The notes: generated by a model from the letters alone, not told the origin. DNA of 64,000 nucleotides from an uncultured Actinomycetes bacterium (GCA_900313905.1 OMTG01000124.1:1-64000); one strand, 5' to 3'. Shown: positions 9,130-19,330, counted from the first letter of the stretch. Program-made: numbers and translations.

Positions 9130-9164
9130 AGAGCGCCCACCCCGCATGGCGGGACAGGCGCTCT
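9130..9164 (-). terminator. probable terminator of the ilv/leu cluster
   Basis: A hairpin AGAGCGCC / GGCGCTCT with an inner CCCGC/GCGGG helix lies 21 bases after the leuB stop. The downstream T tract on the minus strand is weak (TTCTGTCT). The rest of the 320-base gap from here to the hydrogenase operon start holds no recognisable gene; it should contain the hydrogenase promoter, but I could not pick one out. Confidence 0.6.
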
Positions 9165-9185
9165 GATGCGTTCTGTGGCTGCTGC

Positions 9186-10331
9186 CTAGCGCGCAGTGCG
9201 GGCCCGGAAGGCCTCGATGATCTTGTCGCCCATCTGGGTCGTTCCCAGCACGTGGTCCTGGGGCGTCGCATCGTCTGCCAGATCGGGCGTCCGCCAGCCG
9301 GCATCGAGGACATCCTCGACGGCAGCTGCGACCGCATCGGCAGCCTCGTCCATCTGGAAGCTGTAGCGCAGCATCAGCTCGACCGAGAGGATCTGGGCGA
9401 TCGGGTTCGCGATGCCCTTGCCGGCAATGTCAGGCGCCGACCCATGGCTCGGCTCGTAGAGCGCTGTGCCAGAACCGAGCGATGCGGAGGCGAGCATGCC
9501 GAGGGAACCCGTGAGCATCGATGCCTCATCGGAGAGGATGTCGCCGAAGGTGTTCTCGGTCACGAGGACATCGAACTGGGCAGGGTTCGCGACGAGCTGC
9601 ATCGCGCAGTTGTCGACGAGCACGTCGTCCTCGCGCACATCGGGATTCTCGGAGGCGATGCGGTGGGCCACCTCACGCCACAGGCGGCTCGTCTCGAGCA
9701 CGTTGGCCTTGTCGACAGAGGACACATGGCCACGGCGCCGGCGGGCTGCATCGAACGCCCAGCGCACGACGCGCTCGATCTCGTACTCGCTGTACTCCAT
9801 GGAGTCGACAGCCTTGTCGCCCGCAGCACCGTCCACGCCGGCACCTGGCACGTCGTGCATGCGCTCATGCTGGCCGAAGTAGAGGCCGCCCGTGAGCTCG
9901 CGGACGATCAGGATATCGACGCCCTCGAGGAACTCGGGACGCAGCGTCGAGGCGCCGCGGAGCGCCTTGTAGATGTGCACAGGACGCAGGTTCAGATAGA
10001 GCCCCAGGCGCTTGCGGATGGCAAGGAGCCCCTGCTCGGGACGGACGGCGCCTGGCGTCGTGTCGTTCCACTTCGGGCCGCCGACTGCCGCCAGAAGGAC
10101 GGCGTCTGCCGCCTTGGCAGCCTCGAGCGTTTTCGGGGGAAGGGCGCTCACAGGCGCCCCCGCTGCACGTGTCGCATCGATCGCGGCGCCGCCGATCAGC
10201 TGGTCCTCGCAGACGAACTCGACGTCGAAGGCAGAGCCGATCTCATCGAGCATGCGCTTTGCCTCGGCGATGATCTCCGGGCCGATCCCGTCGCCCGGAA
10301 GGGTGCAGATATGATAGGTCTTGGATGCCAT
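9186..10331 (-). CDS. leuB: 3-isopropylmalate dehydrogenase
   Basis: A 381-residue NAD-dependent beta-decarboxylating dehydrogenase of leucine synthesis that oxidises 3-isopropylmalate to the 2-oxoisocaproate precursor. Visible marks are the N-terminal LPGDGIGPEI, the substrate loop LYLNLRPVHIY with the LeuB-type LGLYLNLRP arginines, RELTGGLYFG, the catalytic Lys/Asp region (SSVDKANVLETSRLWR; VDNCAMQLV) and the signature NTFGDILSDEASMLTGSLGMLASASLG. The ATG at 10331 follows GAGGAG and lies 14 bases after the leuD stop. It is the last gene of the branched-chain cluster. Confidence 0.97.
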   Translation of the reverse strand: MASKTYHICTLPGDGIGPEIIAEAKRMLDEIGSAFDVEFVCEDQLIGGAAIDATRAAGAPVSALPPKTLEAAKAADAVLLAAVGGPKWNDTTPGAVRPEQGLLAIRKRLGLYLNLRPVHIYKALRGASTLRPEFLEGVDILIVRELTGGLYFGQHERMHDVPGAGVDGAAGDKAVDSMEYSEYEIERVVRWAFDAARRRRGHVSSVDKANVLETSRLWREVAHRIASENPDVREDDVLVDNCAMQLVANPAQFDVLVTENTFGDILSDEASMLTGSLGMLASASLGSGTALYEPSHGSAPDIAGKGIANPIAQILSVELMLRYSFQMDEAADAVAAAVEDVLDAGWRTPDLADDATPQDHVLGTTQMGDKIIEAFRARTAR

Positions 10332-10345
10332 ATGCTTCAGCTCCT

Positions 10346-10861
10346 CTAGGCTTGTCCCTGCTTCTGGCGCTCGGCCAGGATGCGCTTCGTGCGCGGCACG
10401 AGGCCGCCCTCGTTGATGATCTCCTGGATGAAGGGCGGGAAGGGCGCTGCCTGGAAGGTTGTGCCCGTCGTCTTGTCCGTGATGAGGCCGGTATCGGCAT
10501 CCACGTGCACGACATCCCCATCGGAGATCGCATCGCAGGCCTCCGGGCACTCCATGATCGGCAGGCCGATATTGATCGAGTTGCGGTAGAAGATGCGGGC
10601 GAAGGACTTCGCGATCACGACCGAGACGCCTGCAGCCTTGATCGCGACCGGCGCATGCTCGCGGGAGGAGCCGCAGCCGAAGTTCTCGTCGGCGACGATG
10701 ATGTCACCGGGCTGGACACGCTTCACGAAGGTCGTGTCGAGGTCCTCGAGGCAGTGCTTCGCGAGCTCTGCCGGGTCGGACGTGTTGAGATAGCGGGCCG
10801 GGATAATCACGTCGGTATCGACGTCACGGCCGTAGCGGAAGACGTTGCCTTCGAATTCCAT
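10346..10861 (-). CDS. leuD: 3-isopropylmalate dehydratase small subunit
   Basis: A 171-residue small (swivel-domain) subunit that pairs with LeuC to isomerise 2- to 3-isopropylmalate. The N-terminal [14 protein letters not shown] and the substrate-recognition motif [11 protein letters not shown] near residue 60 are diagnostic. Length and the HACN-like short loop fit the type that partners a roughly 420-residue LeuC. The ATG at 10861 has AAGGAG 7 bases before it; a TTG two codons earlier is less likely. It sits 17 bases after leuC. Confidence 0.96.
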   Translation of the reverse strand: MEFEGNVFRYGRDVDTDVIIPARYLNTSDPAELAKHCLEDLDTTFVKRVQPGDIIVADENFGCGSSREHAPVAIKAAGVSVVIAKSFARIFYRNSINIGLPIMECPEACDAISDGDVVHVDADTGLITDKTTGTTFQAAPFPPFIQEIINEGGLVPRTKRILAERQKQGQA

Positions 10862-10878
10862 GGTCAATCTCCTTCAGG

Positions 10879-12144
10879 CTAGTCGAGGTCGGACGGAAGG
10901 GCGATGTGTCCTGCCACGGCAGAGGCGGCAGCGACGGCCGGCGAGGCCAGATACACCTCGGAGGTCGGGTCTCCCATGCGGCCGACGAAGTTGCGGTTCG
11001 TGGATGAGACGCACCGCTCCCCTGCCGCAAGAATGCCCATGTAGCCGCCGAGGCAGGGGCCGCAGGTCGGGGTCGAGACGACGCAGTGGGCGTTGATGAA
11101 GACATCCATGAGGCCCTCATGCACGCACTGGAGCCAGACCGCCTGGGTCGCAGGGATCACGATGCAGCGCACGTTCGGGTTCACGGTGCGGCCACGGAGC
11201 ACATCGGCAGCAGCGCGCATGTCCTCGATGCGGCCATTCGTGCAGGAGCCGATCACGGCCTGGTCAATCGTGATGTCGCGGGACTCGGCCACCGGATGGG
11301 TGTTCGAGGGCAGGTGCGGCCAGGAGACCGTCGGCACGATGTCGGCGGCATCGATCCTGATGACACGCTTGTAGGTGGCATCGGGATCGGAGTGGTACTC
11401 CTTGTAGGGGCGCTCGGTGCGGCCTTCGAGCCAGGTGCGGGCCATATCGTCGACCTCGAAGAGGCCTGCCTTGCCGCCCGCCTCGATTGCCATGTTCGCG
11501 ATCGTGAGGCGTCCCTCGACCGAGAGATTGTGGATGGTAGATCCTGCGAACTCCATCGCGCAGTAGAGCGCGCCGTCGACGCCGATCTGGCCAATGATGT
11601 AGAGGATGATGTCCTTGGCGGAGGCGCCAGCAGGCAGCTCGCCCTCGATCTCGAAGCGGATGGTCTCCGGCACCTTGAACCAGGCCCTGCCTGTCGCCAT
11701 GCCCACGCCCGCATCGGTGGAGCCGACGCCGGTCGAAAAGGCGCCGATGCCGCCGTAGGTGCAGGTATGGGAGTCTGCGCCGATGATGAGATCGCCCGGG
11801 CCGACGATGCCCTTCTCCGGCAGGAGGGCATGCTCGATGCCCATGCAGCCCTGCTCGAAGTAATGGGTGATCCCCATCTCGTGGGCGAAGTCGCGGGTGA
11901 TCTTGGTCTGCTCTGCGCTCTTGATGTCCTTGTTCGGGCTGTAGTGGTCCGGCACGAGGAAGATCTTCGTCTTGTCGAAGACGCTGGCGCCAAGCTCGCG
12001 CACGGTCTTGATCGCGATCGGGGCCGTGATATCGTTCGCGAGGACGCCGTCGATATCGCATTCGATCAGCTGTCCGGGCACGACCTCTTCGAGGCCTGCG
12101 TGGTCAGCCAGGATCTTCTCTGCCATGGTCATGGGACGTGGCAT
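10879..12144 (-). CDS. leuC: 3-isopropylmalate dehydratase large subunit
   Basis: A 421-residue aconitase-family protein carrying the 4Fe-4S cluster of isopropylmalate isomerase. The cluster ligands appear as SCTNGR near residue 300 and CGPCLGG near 360, and DSHTCTYGG and FEQGCMGIEH are further family marks. At about 420 residues it belongs to the shorter, archaeal/clostridial-type LeuC rather than the 460-residue enterobacterial type. The start ATG follows AAAGGAGAG by 4-5 bases; a second in-frame ATG lies four codons downstream. Part of the leftward leu/ilv cluster, followed directly by leuD. Confidence 0.97.
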   Translation of the reverse strand: MPRPMTMAEKILADHAGLEEVVPGQLIECDIDGVLANDITAPIAIKTVRELGASVFDKTKIFLVPDHYSPNKDIKSAEQTKITRDFAHEMGITHYFEQGCMGIEHALLPEKGIVGPGDLIIGADSHTCTYGGIGAFSTGVGSTDAGVGMATGRAWFKVPETIRFEIEGELPAGASAKDIILYIIGQIGVDGALYCAMEFAGSTIHNLSVEGRLTIANMAIEAGGKAGLFEVDDMARTWLEGRTERPYKEYHSDPDATYKRVIRIDAADIVPTVSWPHLPSNTHPVAESRDITIDQAVIGSCTNGRIEDMRAAADVLRGRTVNPNVRCIVIPATQAVWLQCVHEGLMDVFINAHCVVSTPTCGPCLGGYMGILAAGERCVSSTNRNFVGRMGDPTSEVYLASPAVAAASAVAGHIALPSDLD

Positions 12145-12196
12145 GGTCTCTCCTTTCACCTGCGGGGCGCGCCCGCACTTCATTGCTCCCTGCAGT

Positions 12197-13444
12197 CTAT
12201 TCAGCCTTGTTCGAGAGCAGGGAATCCACGAACTGGCGGGCGCCGCGGGCGGACCTGCCGCCCCGGCGGGTCGCGAAGCGCTCTGCTGCAAGATCGAGCT
12301 CCTGCTCCTCCATCTCGATCCCCTTCTCGCGGGCAAGCTTGTGCACGATCTCGAGGTAGGTCTTCTTGTCCGGCTTCGAGAACGAGACATGGATGCCGAA
12401 GCGGTCCGAGAGGGAGACGATCTCCTGCAGCGTGTCGTTCAGATGGACCTCGTCCCCTTCGCGCTCGCTGAAGGTCTCGCGCACGAGATGGCGGCGGTTG
12501 CTCGTCGCATAGATCACGACGTTGTCAGACTTGGCCGAGACCGATCCCTCGAGGATGGCCTTGAGCGCTGCGAAGTTGTCATCGTCGTGCGAGAACGAGA
12601 GGTCGTCGATAAAGATGATGAACTTGCAGGGGTTGCGGGTCAGGACATCGAGGATGGCAGGGATGTCGCGGAGCTGCTCCTTCCTGACCTCGAGGATGCG
12701 GAGGCCTTCCCCGGCAAGCTCGTTCGCGACTGCCTTGATGGTCGAGCTCTTGCCCGTGCCGGCATCTCCGGTGAGGAGGATGTTGGCGGCAGGAAGGCCG
12801 GCGAGGAGCGCCTTCGTGTTATCAAGGATGATCTTCTTCTCGCGTCCATACTCGACGAGGTCGCAGAGACGCTGCGGATCGGGATGGTGCACGGGCACGA
12901 TCTCGCCTTTGTCCCCCACCCGGAAGACATGGTAGCGGGCATACATGCCGTAGCCGAATTTCCCGATATCGCGGAGCCTGGCGTGGTAGAGGCCGATGAG
13001 GTCAGCCTTCTCGGTGTCGAAGGCAGGAAGCGAGTCTGCTACCCCGGGGAGGAGCGCAAGGAAGTCCTCGGGGGTGAGGTCGCAGAGCCGCTGGAGGACC
13101 GCAAGCTCGCGCTCGGCCGCCTCCTCCATCGCCTTGCCGACCGGCTCCCCTGCGCCGATGCGGCGCAGGTACACATTCTCGTTGTCGACCACTGCATCGC
13201 AGATGTAGCTTGAGAGGCCCTGGGCCTCCGACTCGAAGAGCGCCGAGACGAAGGAGGCGTAGGAGCCTGCGAATGCCACGGCGTCCGCAGAGGCATCCTC
13301 GTCGTCCTCCTCGTCGGACGCGAGCTTCGCCCCATCATGGAGCGCACGGGCAAGCGCGGAGATGACGGAATCGTCCAGAAGCGAGCGGAAGACAGCCAGC
13401 GTCTGGAGCCGGAAGGTCAGGTCGGTCATATCCTTTGCGTCCAT
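12197..13444 (-). CDS. DUF815-family AAA ATPase
   Basis: A 415-residue protein with a helical N-terminal half and a C-terminal AAA ATPase of the DUF815 type: Walker A GDAGTGKSS near residue 220, Walker B IIFIDDLSF near 275, and sensor-like ATSNRRHLV. The family is widespread but uncharacterised; it is predicted to be a cytosolic ATP-driven remodeller. It lies between ilvD (8 bases away) and leuC (52 bases) on the same strand, so it is probably co-transcribed with branched-chain synthesis. Nothing in its sequence explains that placement. An in-frame ATG at codon 6 is an alternative start, but AAAGG would be too close to it. Confidence 0.88.
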   Translation of the reverse strand: MDAKDMTDLTFRLQTLAVFRSLLDDSVISALARALHDGAKLASDEEDDEDASADAVAFAGSYASFVSALFESEAQGLSSYICDAVVDNENVYLRRIGAGEPVGKAMEEAAERELAVLQRLCDLTPEDFLALLPGVADSLPAFDTEKADLIGLYHARLRDIGKFGYGMYARYHVFRVGDKGEIVPVHHPDPQRLCDLVEYGREKKIILDNTKALLAGLPAANILLTGDAGTGKSSTIKAVANELAGEGLRILEVRKEQLRDIPAILDVLTRNPCKFIIFIDDLSFSHDDDNFAALKAILEGSVSAKSDNVVIYATSNRRHLVRETFSEREGDEVHLNDTLQEIVSLSDRFGIHVSFSKPDKKTYLEIVHKLAREKGIEMEEQELDLAAERFATRRGGRSARGARQFVDSLLSNKAE

Positions 13445-13452
13445 GTCCGCCT

Positions 13453-15108
13453 CTAGTTGAGGACAGCGCCGGTGGCGCCGCTCGAGACGAGCGCGGCATA
13501 GCGCTTGAGGTAGCCGGAGAGCTCCTTGGTCTTCGGCGTGAAGGCAGCCATGCGGCGCGCGAACTCCTCGTCGGAGATCTTGAGCTCGAGTTTGTAGTTC
13601 GGGATATCGATCGAGATGATATCGCCCTCCTCGATGATGCCGATAGGTCCGCCCGATGCTGCCTCAGGCGAGACATGGCCGATGCAGGCGCCACGGGTCG
13701 CACCGGAGAAGCGGCCATCGGTAATCAGCGCGACGCTCGAGCCAAGCCCCATGCCTTGGATGGCAGAGGTCGGGGTCAGCATCTCGCGCATGCCGGGGCC
13801 ACCCTTCGGGCCCTCGTAGCGGATCACGATCACATCGCCGGGATTGATCTTGCCGCCGTCGATTGCAGCCTGGGCCTCCTCCTCGCTCTCGAAGACGCGG
13901 GCCGGGCCCTCGTGCACGAGCATCTCAGGGGCGACGGCAGAGCGCTTCACGACCGAGCCCTCAGGGGCGAGGTTGCCGTGGAGGACGGCGATGCCGCCGG
14001 TCGTGGAATACGGGTTGTCGATCGGGCGGATAACGTCGGGATTCAGGTTCTCGACGCCCTCGAGGTTCTCTGCCACGGTCTTGCCCGTGACGGTCATGCA
14101 GCTCGTGTCGATGAGGCCAGCATCGGCCAGCTCCTTCATCACGGCGTAGATGCCGCCTGCCTCATCGAGGTCCTCGATGTAGGTCGGGCCTGCCGGCGCC
14201 AGATGGCAGAGGTTCGGGGTCTTGGCAGACATCTCGTTCGCGATATCGAGATTGAGGTCGACGCCGCACTCATGGGCGATGGCGGGAAGGTGGAGCATCG
14301 TGTTCGTGGAGCAGCCGAGCGCCATATCGACCGTGAGCGCGTTCATCAGCGCTTCCTTTGTCATGATCTGGCGTGCCGTGATGCCACGCTTCAGCATCTC
14401 CATGACGGCCATGCCGGCGTGCTTGGCAAGCTGGAGGCGCCTCGAGTAGACGGCAGGGATCGTGCCATTGCCGCGCAGGCCCATGCCGATGACCTCGGTC
14501 AGGCAGTTCATCGAGTTCGCCGTGTACATGCCGGAGCACGATCCGCAGGTCGGGCAGGCCTTGCACTCGAACTCGTGGAGCTTCGCCTCGTCGATCTTCC
14601 CTGCGGTGTAGGCTCCCATCGCCTCGAACATCGAGGAAAGGCTCGTCTTGTGGCCATCGATGTGGCCGGCAAGCATCGGGCCGCCGGAAACGAAGGTCGT
14701 CGGCAGGTCGAGCCGCGCTGCTGCCATGAGCAGTCCCGGCACGTTCTTGTCGCAGTTCGGGACCATTACGAGGGCATCGAAGCCATGCGCCAGCGCCATG
14801 CACTCGGTCGAGTCGGCGATGAGGTCGCGGGTCACGAGCGAGTACTTCATGCCGACATGGCCCATCGCGATGCCGTCGCAGACGGCGATGGCCGGAAACA
14901 CCACCGGCATGCCGCCTGCCTCGGCGACGCCCATCTTCACGGCCTCGACGATCTTGTCGATGTTCATGTGGCCGGGCACGATCTCGTTGTAGGAGGAGAC
15001 GATGCCGACAAGCGGACGCTTGATCTCCTCTTCGGTCCAGCCCAGTGCATTGTAGAGGGAACGGTGGGCCGCAGCCTCAGGCCCGAACTTCAGTGCATCG
15101 CTCTTCAT
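13453..15108 (-). CDS. ilvD: dihydroxy-acid dehydratase
   Basis: A 551-residue Fe-S dehydratase converting 2,3-dihydroxy-isovalerate and its methylvalerate homologue to the 2-oxo acids, the third common step of valine and isoleucine synthesis. The cluster cysteine motif CDKNVPG near residue 120 and the [19 protein letters not shown] segment near 190 are canonical, as is the C-terminal [12 protein letters not shown] and [11 protein letters not shown]. Length is normal for the family. The ATG at 15108 follows AGGAGAGG. It sits between ilvA and the DUF815 gene. Confidence 0.97.
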   Translation of the reverse strand: MKSDALKFGPEAAAHRSLYNALGWTEEEIKRPLVGIVSSYNEIVPGHMNIDKIVEAVKMGVAEAGGMPVVFPAIAVCDGIAMGHVGMKYSLVTRDLIADSTECMALAHGFDALVMVPNCDKNVPGLLMAAARLDLPTTFVSGGPMLAGHIDGHKTSLSSMFEAMGAYTAGKIDEAKLHEFECKACPTCGSCSGMYTANSMNCLTEVIGMGLRGNGTIPAVYSRRLQLAKHAGMAVMEMLKRGITARQIMTKEALMNALTVDMALGCSTNTMLHLPAIAHECGVDLNLDIANEMSAKTPNLCHLAPAGPTYIEDLDEAGGIYAVMKELADAGLIDTSCMTVTGKTVAENLEGVENLNPDVIRPIDNPYSTTGGIAVLHGNLAPEGSVVKRSAVAPEMLVHEGPARVFESEEEAQAAIDGGKINPGDVIVIRYEGPKGGPGMREMLTPTSAIQGMGLGSSVALITDGRFSGATRGACIGHVSPEAASGGPIGIIEEGDIISIDIPNYKLELKISDEEFARRMAAFTPKTKELSGYLKRYAALVSSGATGAVLN

Positions 15109-15159
15109 GCTGATCCTCTCCTGGGCGCACCTGCGCCCATGGTATCTTCCTTGCTGCCT

Positions 15160-16359
15160 CTAGCCGACGATTGCAAACCCCTGCTTCGTGAGCTCGCACC
15201 TGATGGCGTCGATCTGTGCCTGGTCGCGGGTCTCCATGCCGACACGGAGCGTGCAGGCAGAGATGGGGAGATCCGGATCGGACAGGTCGTAGTCGACCGA
15301 GACGACATTTGCGCCGAGCGCGGCAATGATGCCGGAGACCTGTTCGAGCTGGCCCGGCTTGTCGGTGAGCTTGATGGCAAGTGTCGCCTTGCGGCCGCTC
15401 ATCGCAAGGCCGCGGTTGATCACGCGTGACAGGATGTTCACGTCGATGTTGCCACCCGAGACGACGCAGACGACGCGCTTGCCCTCGAGCGGGAGCTTGT
15501 GGAACATGGCAGCGGCCACAGGAGCGGCGCCGGCGCCCTCGCTCACGAGCTTCTGGCGCTCCATCAGGTTCAGGATGGCGGCAGCGATCTCGTCGTCCGT
15601 GACTGTCACGATATCGTCCACGTACTTCTGGATCATCTCGAACGTGACGTCGCCCGGAGTCTTGACGGCGATGCCGTCAGCGAAGGTGACCGCCGTGTCG
15701 GATGCTGCCCACTTGCCGGCATGGAAGGCATCCGCCATGGCAGAGGCGCCTGCTGCCTGCACGCCGTAGACCTTGCAGTCCGGCTTCAGGCTCTTGACGG
15801 CGCAGGAGACACCGGAGATGAGGCCGCCTCCGCCGATCGGCACGATCACGGCATCCACGTCGTCCAAGGTATCCATGATCTCGAGGCCGATGGTGCCCTG
15901 GCCGGCAATCACGTCTTCATCGTCGTAAGGATGGATGAAGGTGGCGCCGGTCTCCTCCTGGAGACGCACCGCCTCGTCGTGCGCATCGTCGTAGGAGCCA
16001 CGCACGAGGCGCACCTCGGCGCCGAGCCTGCGGGTGTTCTCGACCTTCATGATGGGAGCGCCATCCGGCATGCAGACGATGGACTTCGCGCCCATGTGGG
16101 TCGCCGCCAGGGCCACGCCCTGGGCATGGTTTCCGGCGGAGCAGGCGATGACGCCCTTGTCGAGCGCCTCCTGGGGAAGCTGGCTGATCTTGTAGTAGGC
16201 GCCCCTCAGCTTGAAGGAGCCCGTGACCTGGAGGTTCTCGGTCTTGAGCCAGAGGTCCTCGACGCCAGGCACAAGCTGCGGAGCAGCGATCAGGTCGGTC
16301 TTCCTGGCAACGCCCTTGAGGACATAGGCGGCGTGGTAGATCTTGTCGAGCGAGAGCAT
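15160..16359 (-). CDS. ilvA: threonine ammonia-lyase with C-terminal ACT domain
   Basis: A 399-residue PLP enzyme deaminating threonine to 2-oxobutanoate, the entry to isoleucine. The PLP lysine is in TGSFKLRGA near residue 50, the phosphate-binding glycine loop is PIGGGGLISG near 175, and residues about 325-399 form one ACT domain (IKLTDKPGQLEQVSGIIAALG). At 400 residues it matches the short, single-ACT type that is often grouped with catabolic enzymes. Its place between ilvB and ilvD argues for biosynthesis here. End-product control through the ACT domain is expected from the family but not shown. Confidence 0.94.
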   Translation of the reverse strand: MLSLDKIYHAAYVLKGVARKTDLIAAPQLVPGVEDLWLKTENLQVTGSFKLRGAYYKISQLPQEALDKGVIACSAGNHAQGVALAATHMGAKSIVCMPDGAPIMKVENTRRLGAEVRLVRGSYDDAHDEAVRLQEETGATFIHPYDDEDVIAGQGTIGLEIMDTLDDVDAVIVPIGGGGLISGVSCAVKSLKPDCKVYGVQAAGASAMADAFHAGKWAASDTAVTFADGIAVKTPGDVTFEMIQKYVDDIVTVTDDEIAAAILNLMERQKLVSEGAGAAPVAAAMFHKLPLEGKRVVCVVSGGNIDVNILSRVINRGLAMSGRKATLAIKLTDKPGQLEQVSGIIAALGANVVSVDYDLSDPDLPISACTLRVGMETRDQAQIDAIRCELTKQGFAIVG

Positions 16360-16373
16360 ATGGCTAATCCCTT

Positions 16374-18077
16374 CTAGATCGCGAGGAAGTTCGTGATATG
16401 CTGGCCTGCCGGCACCATCGGGCGCACCATCTCGTCCGGGTCGAGGACGCAGTCGACGACCGCGCCGGTGCCGCCCTCGATGGCCGTCTTGAAGGCATCC
16501 TCGAGCTCGGCGACCGTGGAAACGCGCCAGCCCGGCAGATGGTAGGCCTCGGCGAGCTTCACCCAGTCAGGCCCGCGGTCGAGCGTCGTCTCGGAGTAGT
16601 GCTGGTTGTAGATCAGCGTCTGCCACTGATGGACCATGCCGAGGACGGTGTTGTCGAAGACGACCGAGATGATCGGCAGATGGTAGTGCTCGACGGTCGC
16701 AAGCTCGACGCAGTTCATGCGGAAGGATCCATCGCCCGTGATGTGGACGACGCGCTTGTCGGGATTGCCAACCTGGGCGCCGATGGCGGCACCGAGGCCG
16801 AATCCCATGGCGCCGAAGCCGCCCGAGGTGATGAGCTGGCCGGGGTAGCTGTAATGCATGTGCTGGATGGCCCACATCTGGTGCTGGCCCACGTCGGTCG
16901 CGACGATCGTGTCCTCCGGGAAGACGCGGGCGATCGTGTCGTCAATCTGCTTCGGGGTCAGATGGTCGCCGCCCTCGGAGTACTGGGTCTCCGTCGGGAA
17001 GGAGAAGACGAACTCCTTCCAGACCGGATGGCTCTGCTGGCGCACGATCTCATTCAGCATCTCGAGGACGCGCTTCGCATCGCCGAGCACGTAGTGGTCG
17101 CAGCGGACGTTCTTGCCGATCTCGGTGGAGTCGATATCGACCTGGACGATCTTGGCCTGGCTCGCGAAGCTGGAAGGCTGGAGCGCCACGCGGTCGGAGA
17201 AGCGGCAGCCCACGGCAATTAGGAGGTCGCAGTTGTCGACTGCCATGTTCGATGCCTGGGAGCCATGCATGCCGATCATGCCCGTGGAGAGCGGGTCGTT
17301 GCCTACAAAGCCGCCGCCACCCATCACGGTGATGGCGACAGGGGCATCGACGCGGTTCGCGAACTCGTTGAACTCCTTGTGGGCACGGCCACGCACAACG
17401 CCGCCGCCGCAAATCAGGAGCGGCCTCTGCGACTCCTCGATCATCTCGGCAAGCTTCTTCACGGCTGCCGTCTCAGGCTCGCGGGTCTCGATGCCGCCCA
17501 TCAGGCGCTTGGAGAGCTGGTTCGGGAACTCGAAGATGCGGTGCTCCTCCACCGGCACGTACTCGTAGTCGCACTTCGCCTGCGTGACGTCCTTCGTGAT
17601 ATCGATGAGGACAGGGCCCGGTCGGCCGGTGCGGGCGATCAGGAAGGCCTGGCGCACGACGTCGGCGAGCTCGTGGACATCCTTCACGACGCGGTTCCAC
17701 TCGGTGATCGGCTTCGTGATGCCGGTGATGTCGACCTCCTGGAAGGAATCCTTCCCAAGGAGCTTGCTCGAGACGTTGCAGGTGATCGCGACGATCGGCG
17801 AGGAGTCCATGTAGGCGGTCGCGATGCCGGTCGTGAAGTTCGTGCAGCCCGGGCCCGAGGTCGCGAAGCACACGCCGACCTTGCCGGTCGCGCGGGCATA
17901 GCCGTCAGCGGCGTGCACGGCGCCCTGCTCGTGGCTCACGAGGTAGTGATGGATCTCGGGCGTCTGGTAGAGCACATCGTAGACGTCGAGGATCGTGCCT
18001 CCGGGATATCCGAAGACCGTGTCCACGCCCTGTTCCTTGAGACACTCGATGAGTATCTGAGCACCTGTGAGCTCCAT
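16374..18077 (-). CDS. ilvB: acetolactate synthase large subunit (first of two)
   Basis: A 567-residue thiamine-diphosphate enzyme joining pyruvate with pyruvate or 2-oxobutanoate. Marks are the catalytic glutamate in VSHEQGAVHAADGYARATG near residue 50, the FAD/central domain, and the ThDP motif GDGSFRMNCVELATVE near 445. It differs clearly from the second copy at 19947-21638. A GGGGAGG site precedes the ATG at 18077. A stem-loop separates it from ilvC. The cluster contains only one small subunit gene (ilvN), so which large subunit it regulates is unclear. Confidence 0.95.
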   Translation of the reverse strand: MELTGAQILIECLKEQGVDTVFGYPGGTILDVYDVLYQTPEIHHYLVSHEQGAVHAADGYARATGKVGVCFATSGPGCTNFTTGIATAYMDSSPIVAITCNVSSKLLGKDSFQEVDITGITKPITEWNRVVKDVHELADVVRQAFLIARTGRPGPVLIDITKDVTQAKCDYEYVPVEEHRIFEFPNQLSKRLMGGIETREPETAAVKKLAEMIEESQRPLLICGGGVVRGRAHKEFNEFANRVDAPVAITVMGGGGFVGNDPLSTGMIGMHGSQASNMAVDNCDLLIAVGCRFSDRVALQPSSFASQAKIVQVDIDSTEIGKNVRCDHYVLGDAKRVLEMLNEIVRQQSHPVWKEFVFSFPTETQYSEGGDHLTPKQIDDTIARVFPEDTIVATDVGQHQMWAIQHMHYSYPGQLITSGGFGAMGFGLGAAIGAQVGNPDKRVVHITGDGSFRMNCVELATVEHYHLPIISVVFDNTVLGMVHQWQTLIYNQHYSETTLDRGPDWVKLAEAYHLPGWRVSTVAELEDAFKTAIEGGTGAVVDCVLDPDEMVRPMVPAGQHITNFLAI

Positions 18078-18212
18078 GCATCCTCCCCTAGTAGCGCAAG
18101 GAGGGCCCCATCAGCCCTCCTGGCATCGCAAATCCATGCCGCATGACATTGTCGCCGTCTTGCAGACGGGGGGATCCTCGTATTCGGCCAAGGGTCCCTT
18201 CGTGTGCAAGAC

Positions 18213-18242
18213 GCCCGGATGCAGAAGAGGCAGCATCCGGGC
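18213..18242 (-). terminator. stem-loop between ilvC and ilvB
   Basis: A perfect 10-base-pair stem GCCCGGATGC / GCATCCGGGC with a 10-base loop lies 29 bases after the ilvC stop on the minus strand. The following tract GTCTTGC is a poor U-run, so it may only partly terminate or stabilise the ilvC 3' end. Confidence 0.55.
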
Positions 18243-18270
18243 GCCTGCGGATCGCTCTTGGGAGAAGAGA

Positions 18271-19290
18271 CTAGTTGTTGAGGAGCTTGTCCTCGTCGTT
18301 CCATGCATAGAGGGCACGGATCTGCTTGCCGGTCTTCTCCATCAGGGTCTCGGCCTGCTGGCGACGCATGGCCTTGAAGTGGACCTGGTGGGACTCCTCG
18401 GACATGTCAAGCAGGAACTCCTTGGCGAACTCGCCGTTCTGGATGCGCTTGAGGTTGTAGCGCATGCCCTCCTTGGCAGCCTCGGTGATGACGTTCGGGC
18501 CGGCGGTGTAATCGCCGTACTCGGCGGTGTTGGAGATGGAGGAACGCATGCCTGCGAAGCCGCTCTCGTAGATCAGGTCGACGATGAGCTTCATCTCATG
18601 GATGCACTCGAAGTAGGCGTTGCGCGGATCGTAGCCAGCCTCGACGAGGGTATTGAAGCCAGCCTCCATCAGGTCGGTCACGCCGCCACAGAGGACGTTC
18701 TGCTCGCCGAAGAGGTCGGTCTCGGTCTCGGTCCTGAAGTCGGTCTCGAGCAGTGCTGCACGGGCTCCGCCGATGGCTGCGCCGTAGGCAAGGGCGATAT
18801 CGAAGGCGTCGCCGGTGGCATCCTGGTGTGCGCAGACGAGGCAGGGCGTGCCCTTGCCCTCGAGGTAGGTGGAACGCACGGTGTGGCCCGGAGCCTTCGG
18901 GGCGACCATGATGACGTTGCAGTCAGGACGCACCTCGATGCAGCCGTAGTGGATGTTGAAGCCATGGGCGAAGGCGATCGTCTTGCCCGGAGCCAGGTTC
19001 GGCTCGATGTCCTTCTTGTACATGGATGCCTGATACTCATCGTTGATGAGGATCATGATGATGTCAGCCCACTTGGCTGCCTCTGCGGTCGTGAGCACCT
19101 CGAGGCCCTGCTTCTCGGCGCGTGCCTTGGACTTGGAGCCCTCATAGAGGCCGACCTTCACATCGACGCCCGAATCCTTGAGGTTCAGTGCGTGTGCATG
19201 GCCCTGGGAGCCGTAGCCGATGATGGCGACCTTCTTGCCATCCAGCTTGCTCATGTCGCAGTCCTGCTCGTGGTACATCTTGAAAGCCAT
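18271..19290 (-). CDS. ilvC: ketol-acid reductoisomerase, class I
   Basis: A 339-residue class I KARI that isomerises and reduces acetolactate or acetohydroxybutyrate. The Rossmann motif [17 protein letters not shown] near residue 24 is followed by the cofactor loop LYEGSKSK, whose serines suit binding of the NADPH 2'-phosphate. AHGFNIHYG and the C-terminal acidic metal-ligand helices ([30 protein letters not shown]) are intact. The ATG at 19290 follows GAAAGGGG. The 143-base gap before it is wider than elsewhere in the cluster and contains a candidate promoter. Confidence 0.96.
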   Translation of the reverse strand: MAFKMYHEQDCDMSKLDGKKVAIIGYGSQGHAHALNLKDSGVDVKVGLYEGSKSKARAEKQGLEVLTTAEAAKWADIIMILINDEYQASMYKKDIEPNLAPGKTIAFAHGFNIHYGCIEVRPDCNVIMVAPKAPGHTVRSTYLEGKGTPCLVCAHQDATGDAFDIALAYGAAIGGARAALLETDFRTETETDLFGEQNVLCGGVTDLMEAGFNTLVEAGYDPRNAYFECIHEMKLIVDLIYESGFAGMRSSISNTAEYGDYTAGPNVITEAAKEGMRYNLKRIQNGEFAKEFLLDMSEESHQVHFKAMRRQQAETLMEKTGKQIRALYAWNDEDKLLNN

Positions 19291-19330
19291 GTGGAAACCC
19301 CTTTCGGTCAATGGTTCTGGCTTTTGTGGA

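Noticed and set aside
7047-10349. Plus-strand open frame of 1100 codons opposite the hydrogenase partner and leuB genes
   Set aside because: It is the antisense shadow of two clearly real genes in GC-rich DNA; it is Arg/Ala/His-rich, spans an intergenic region and has no domain.
13435-15429. Plus-strand 664-codon frame opposite ilvD, and similar ones at 11086 and 21638
   Set aside because: All lie exactly opposite conserved amino acid biosynthesis genes and have no protein-like features.
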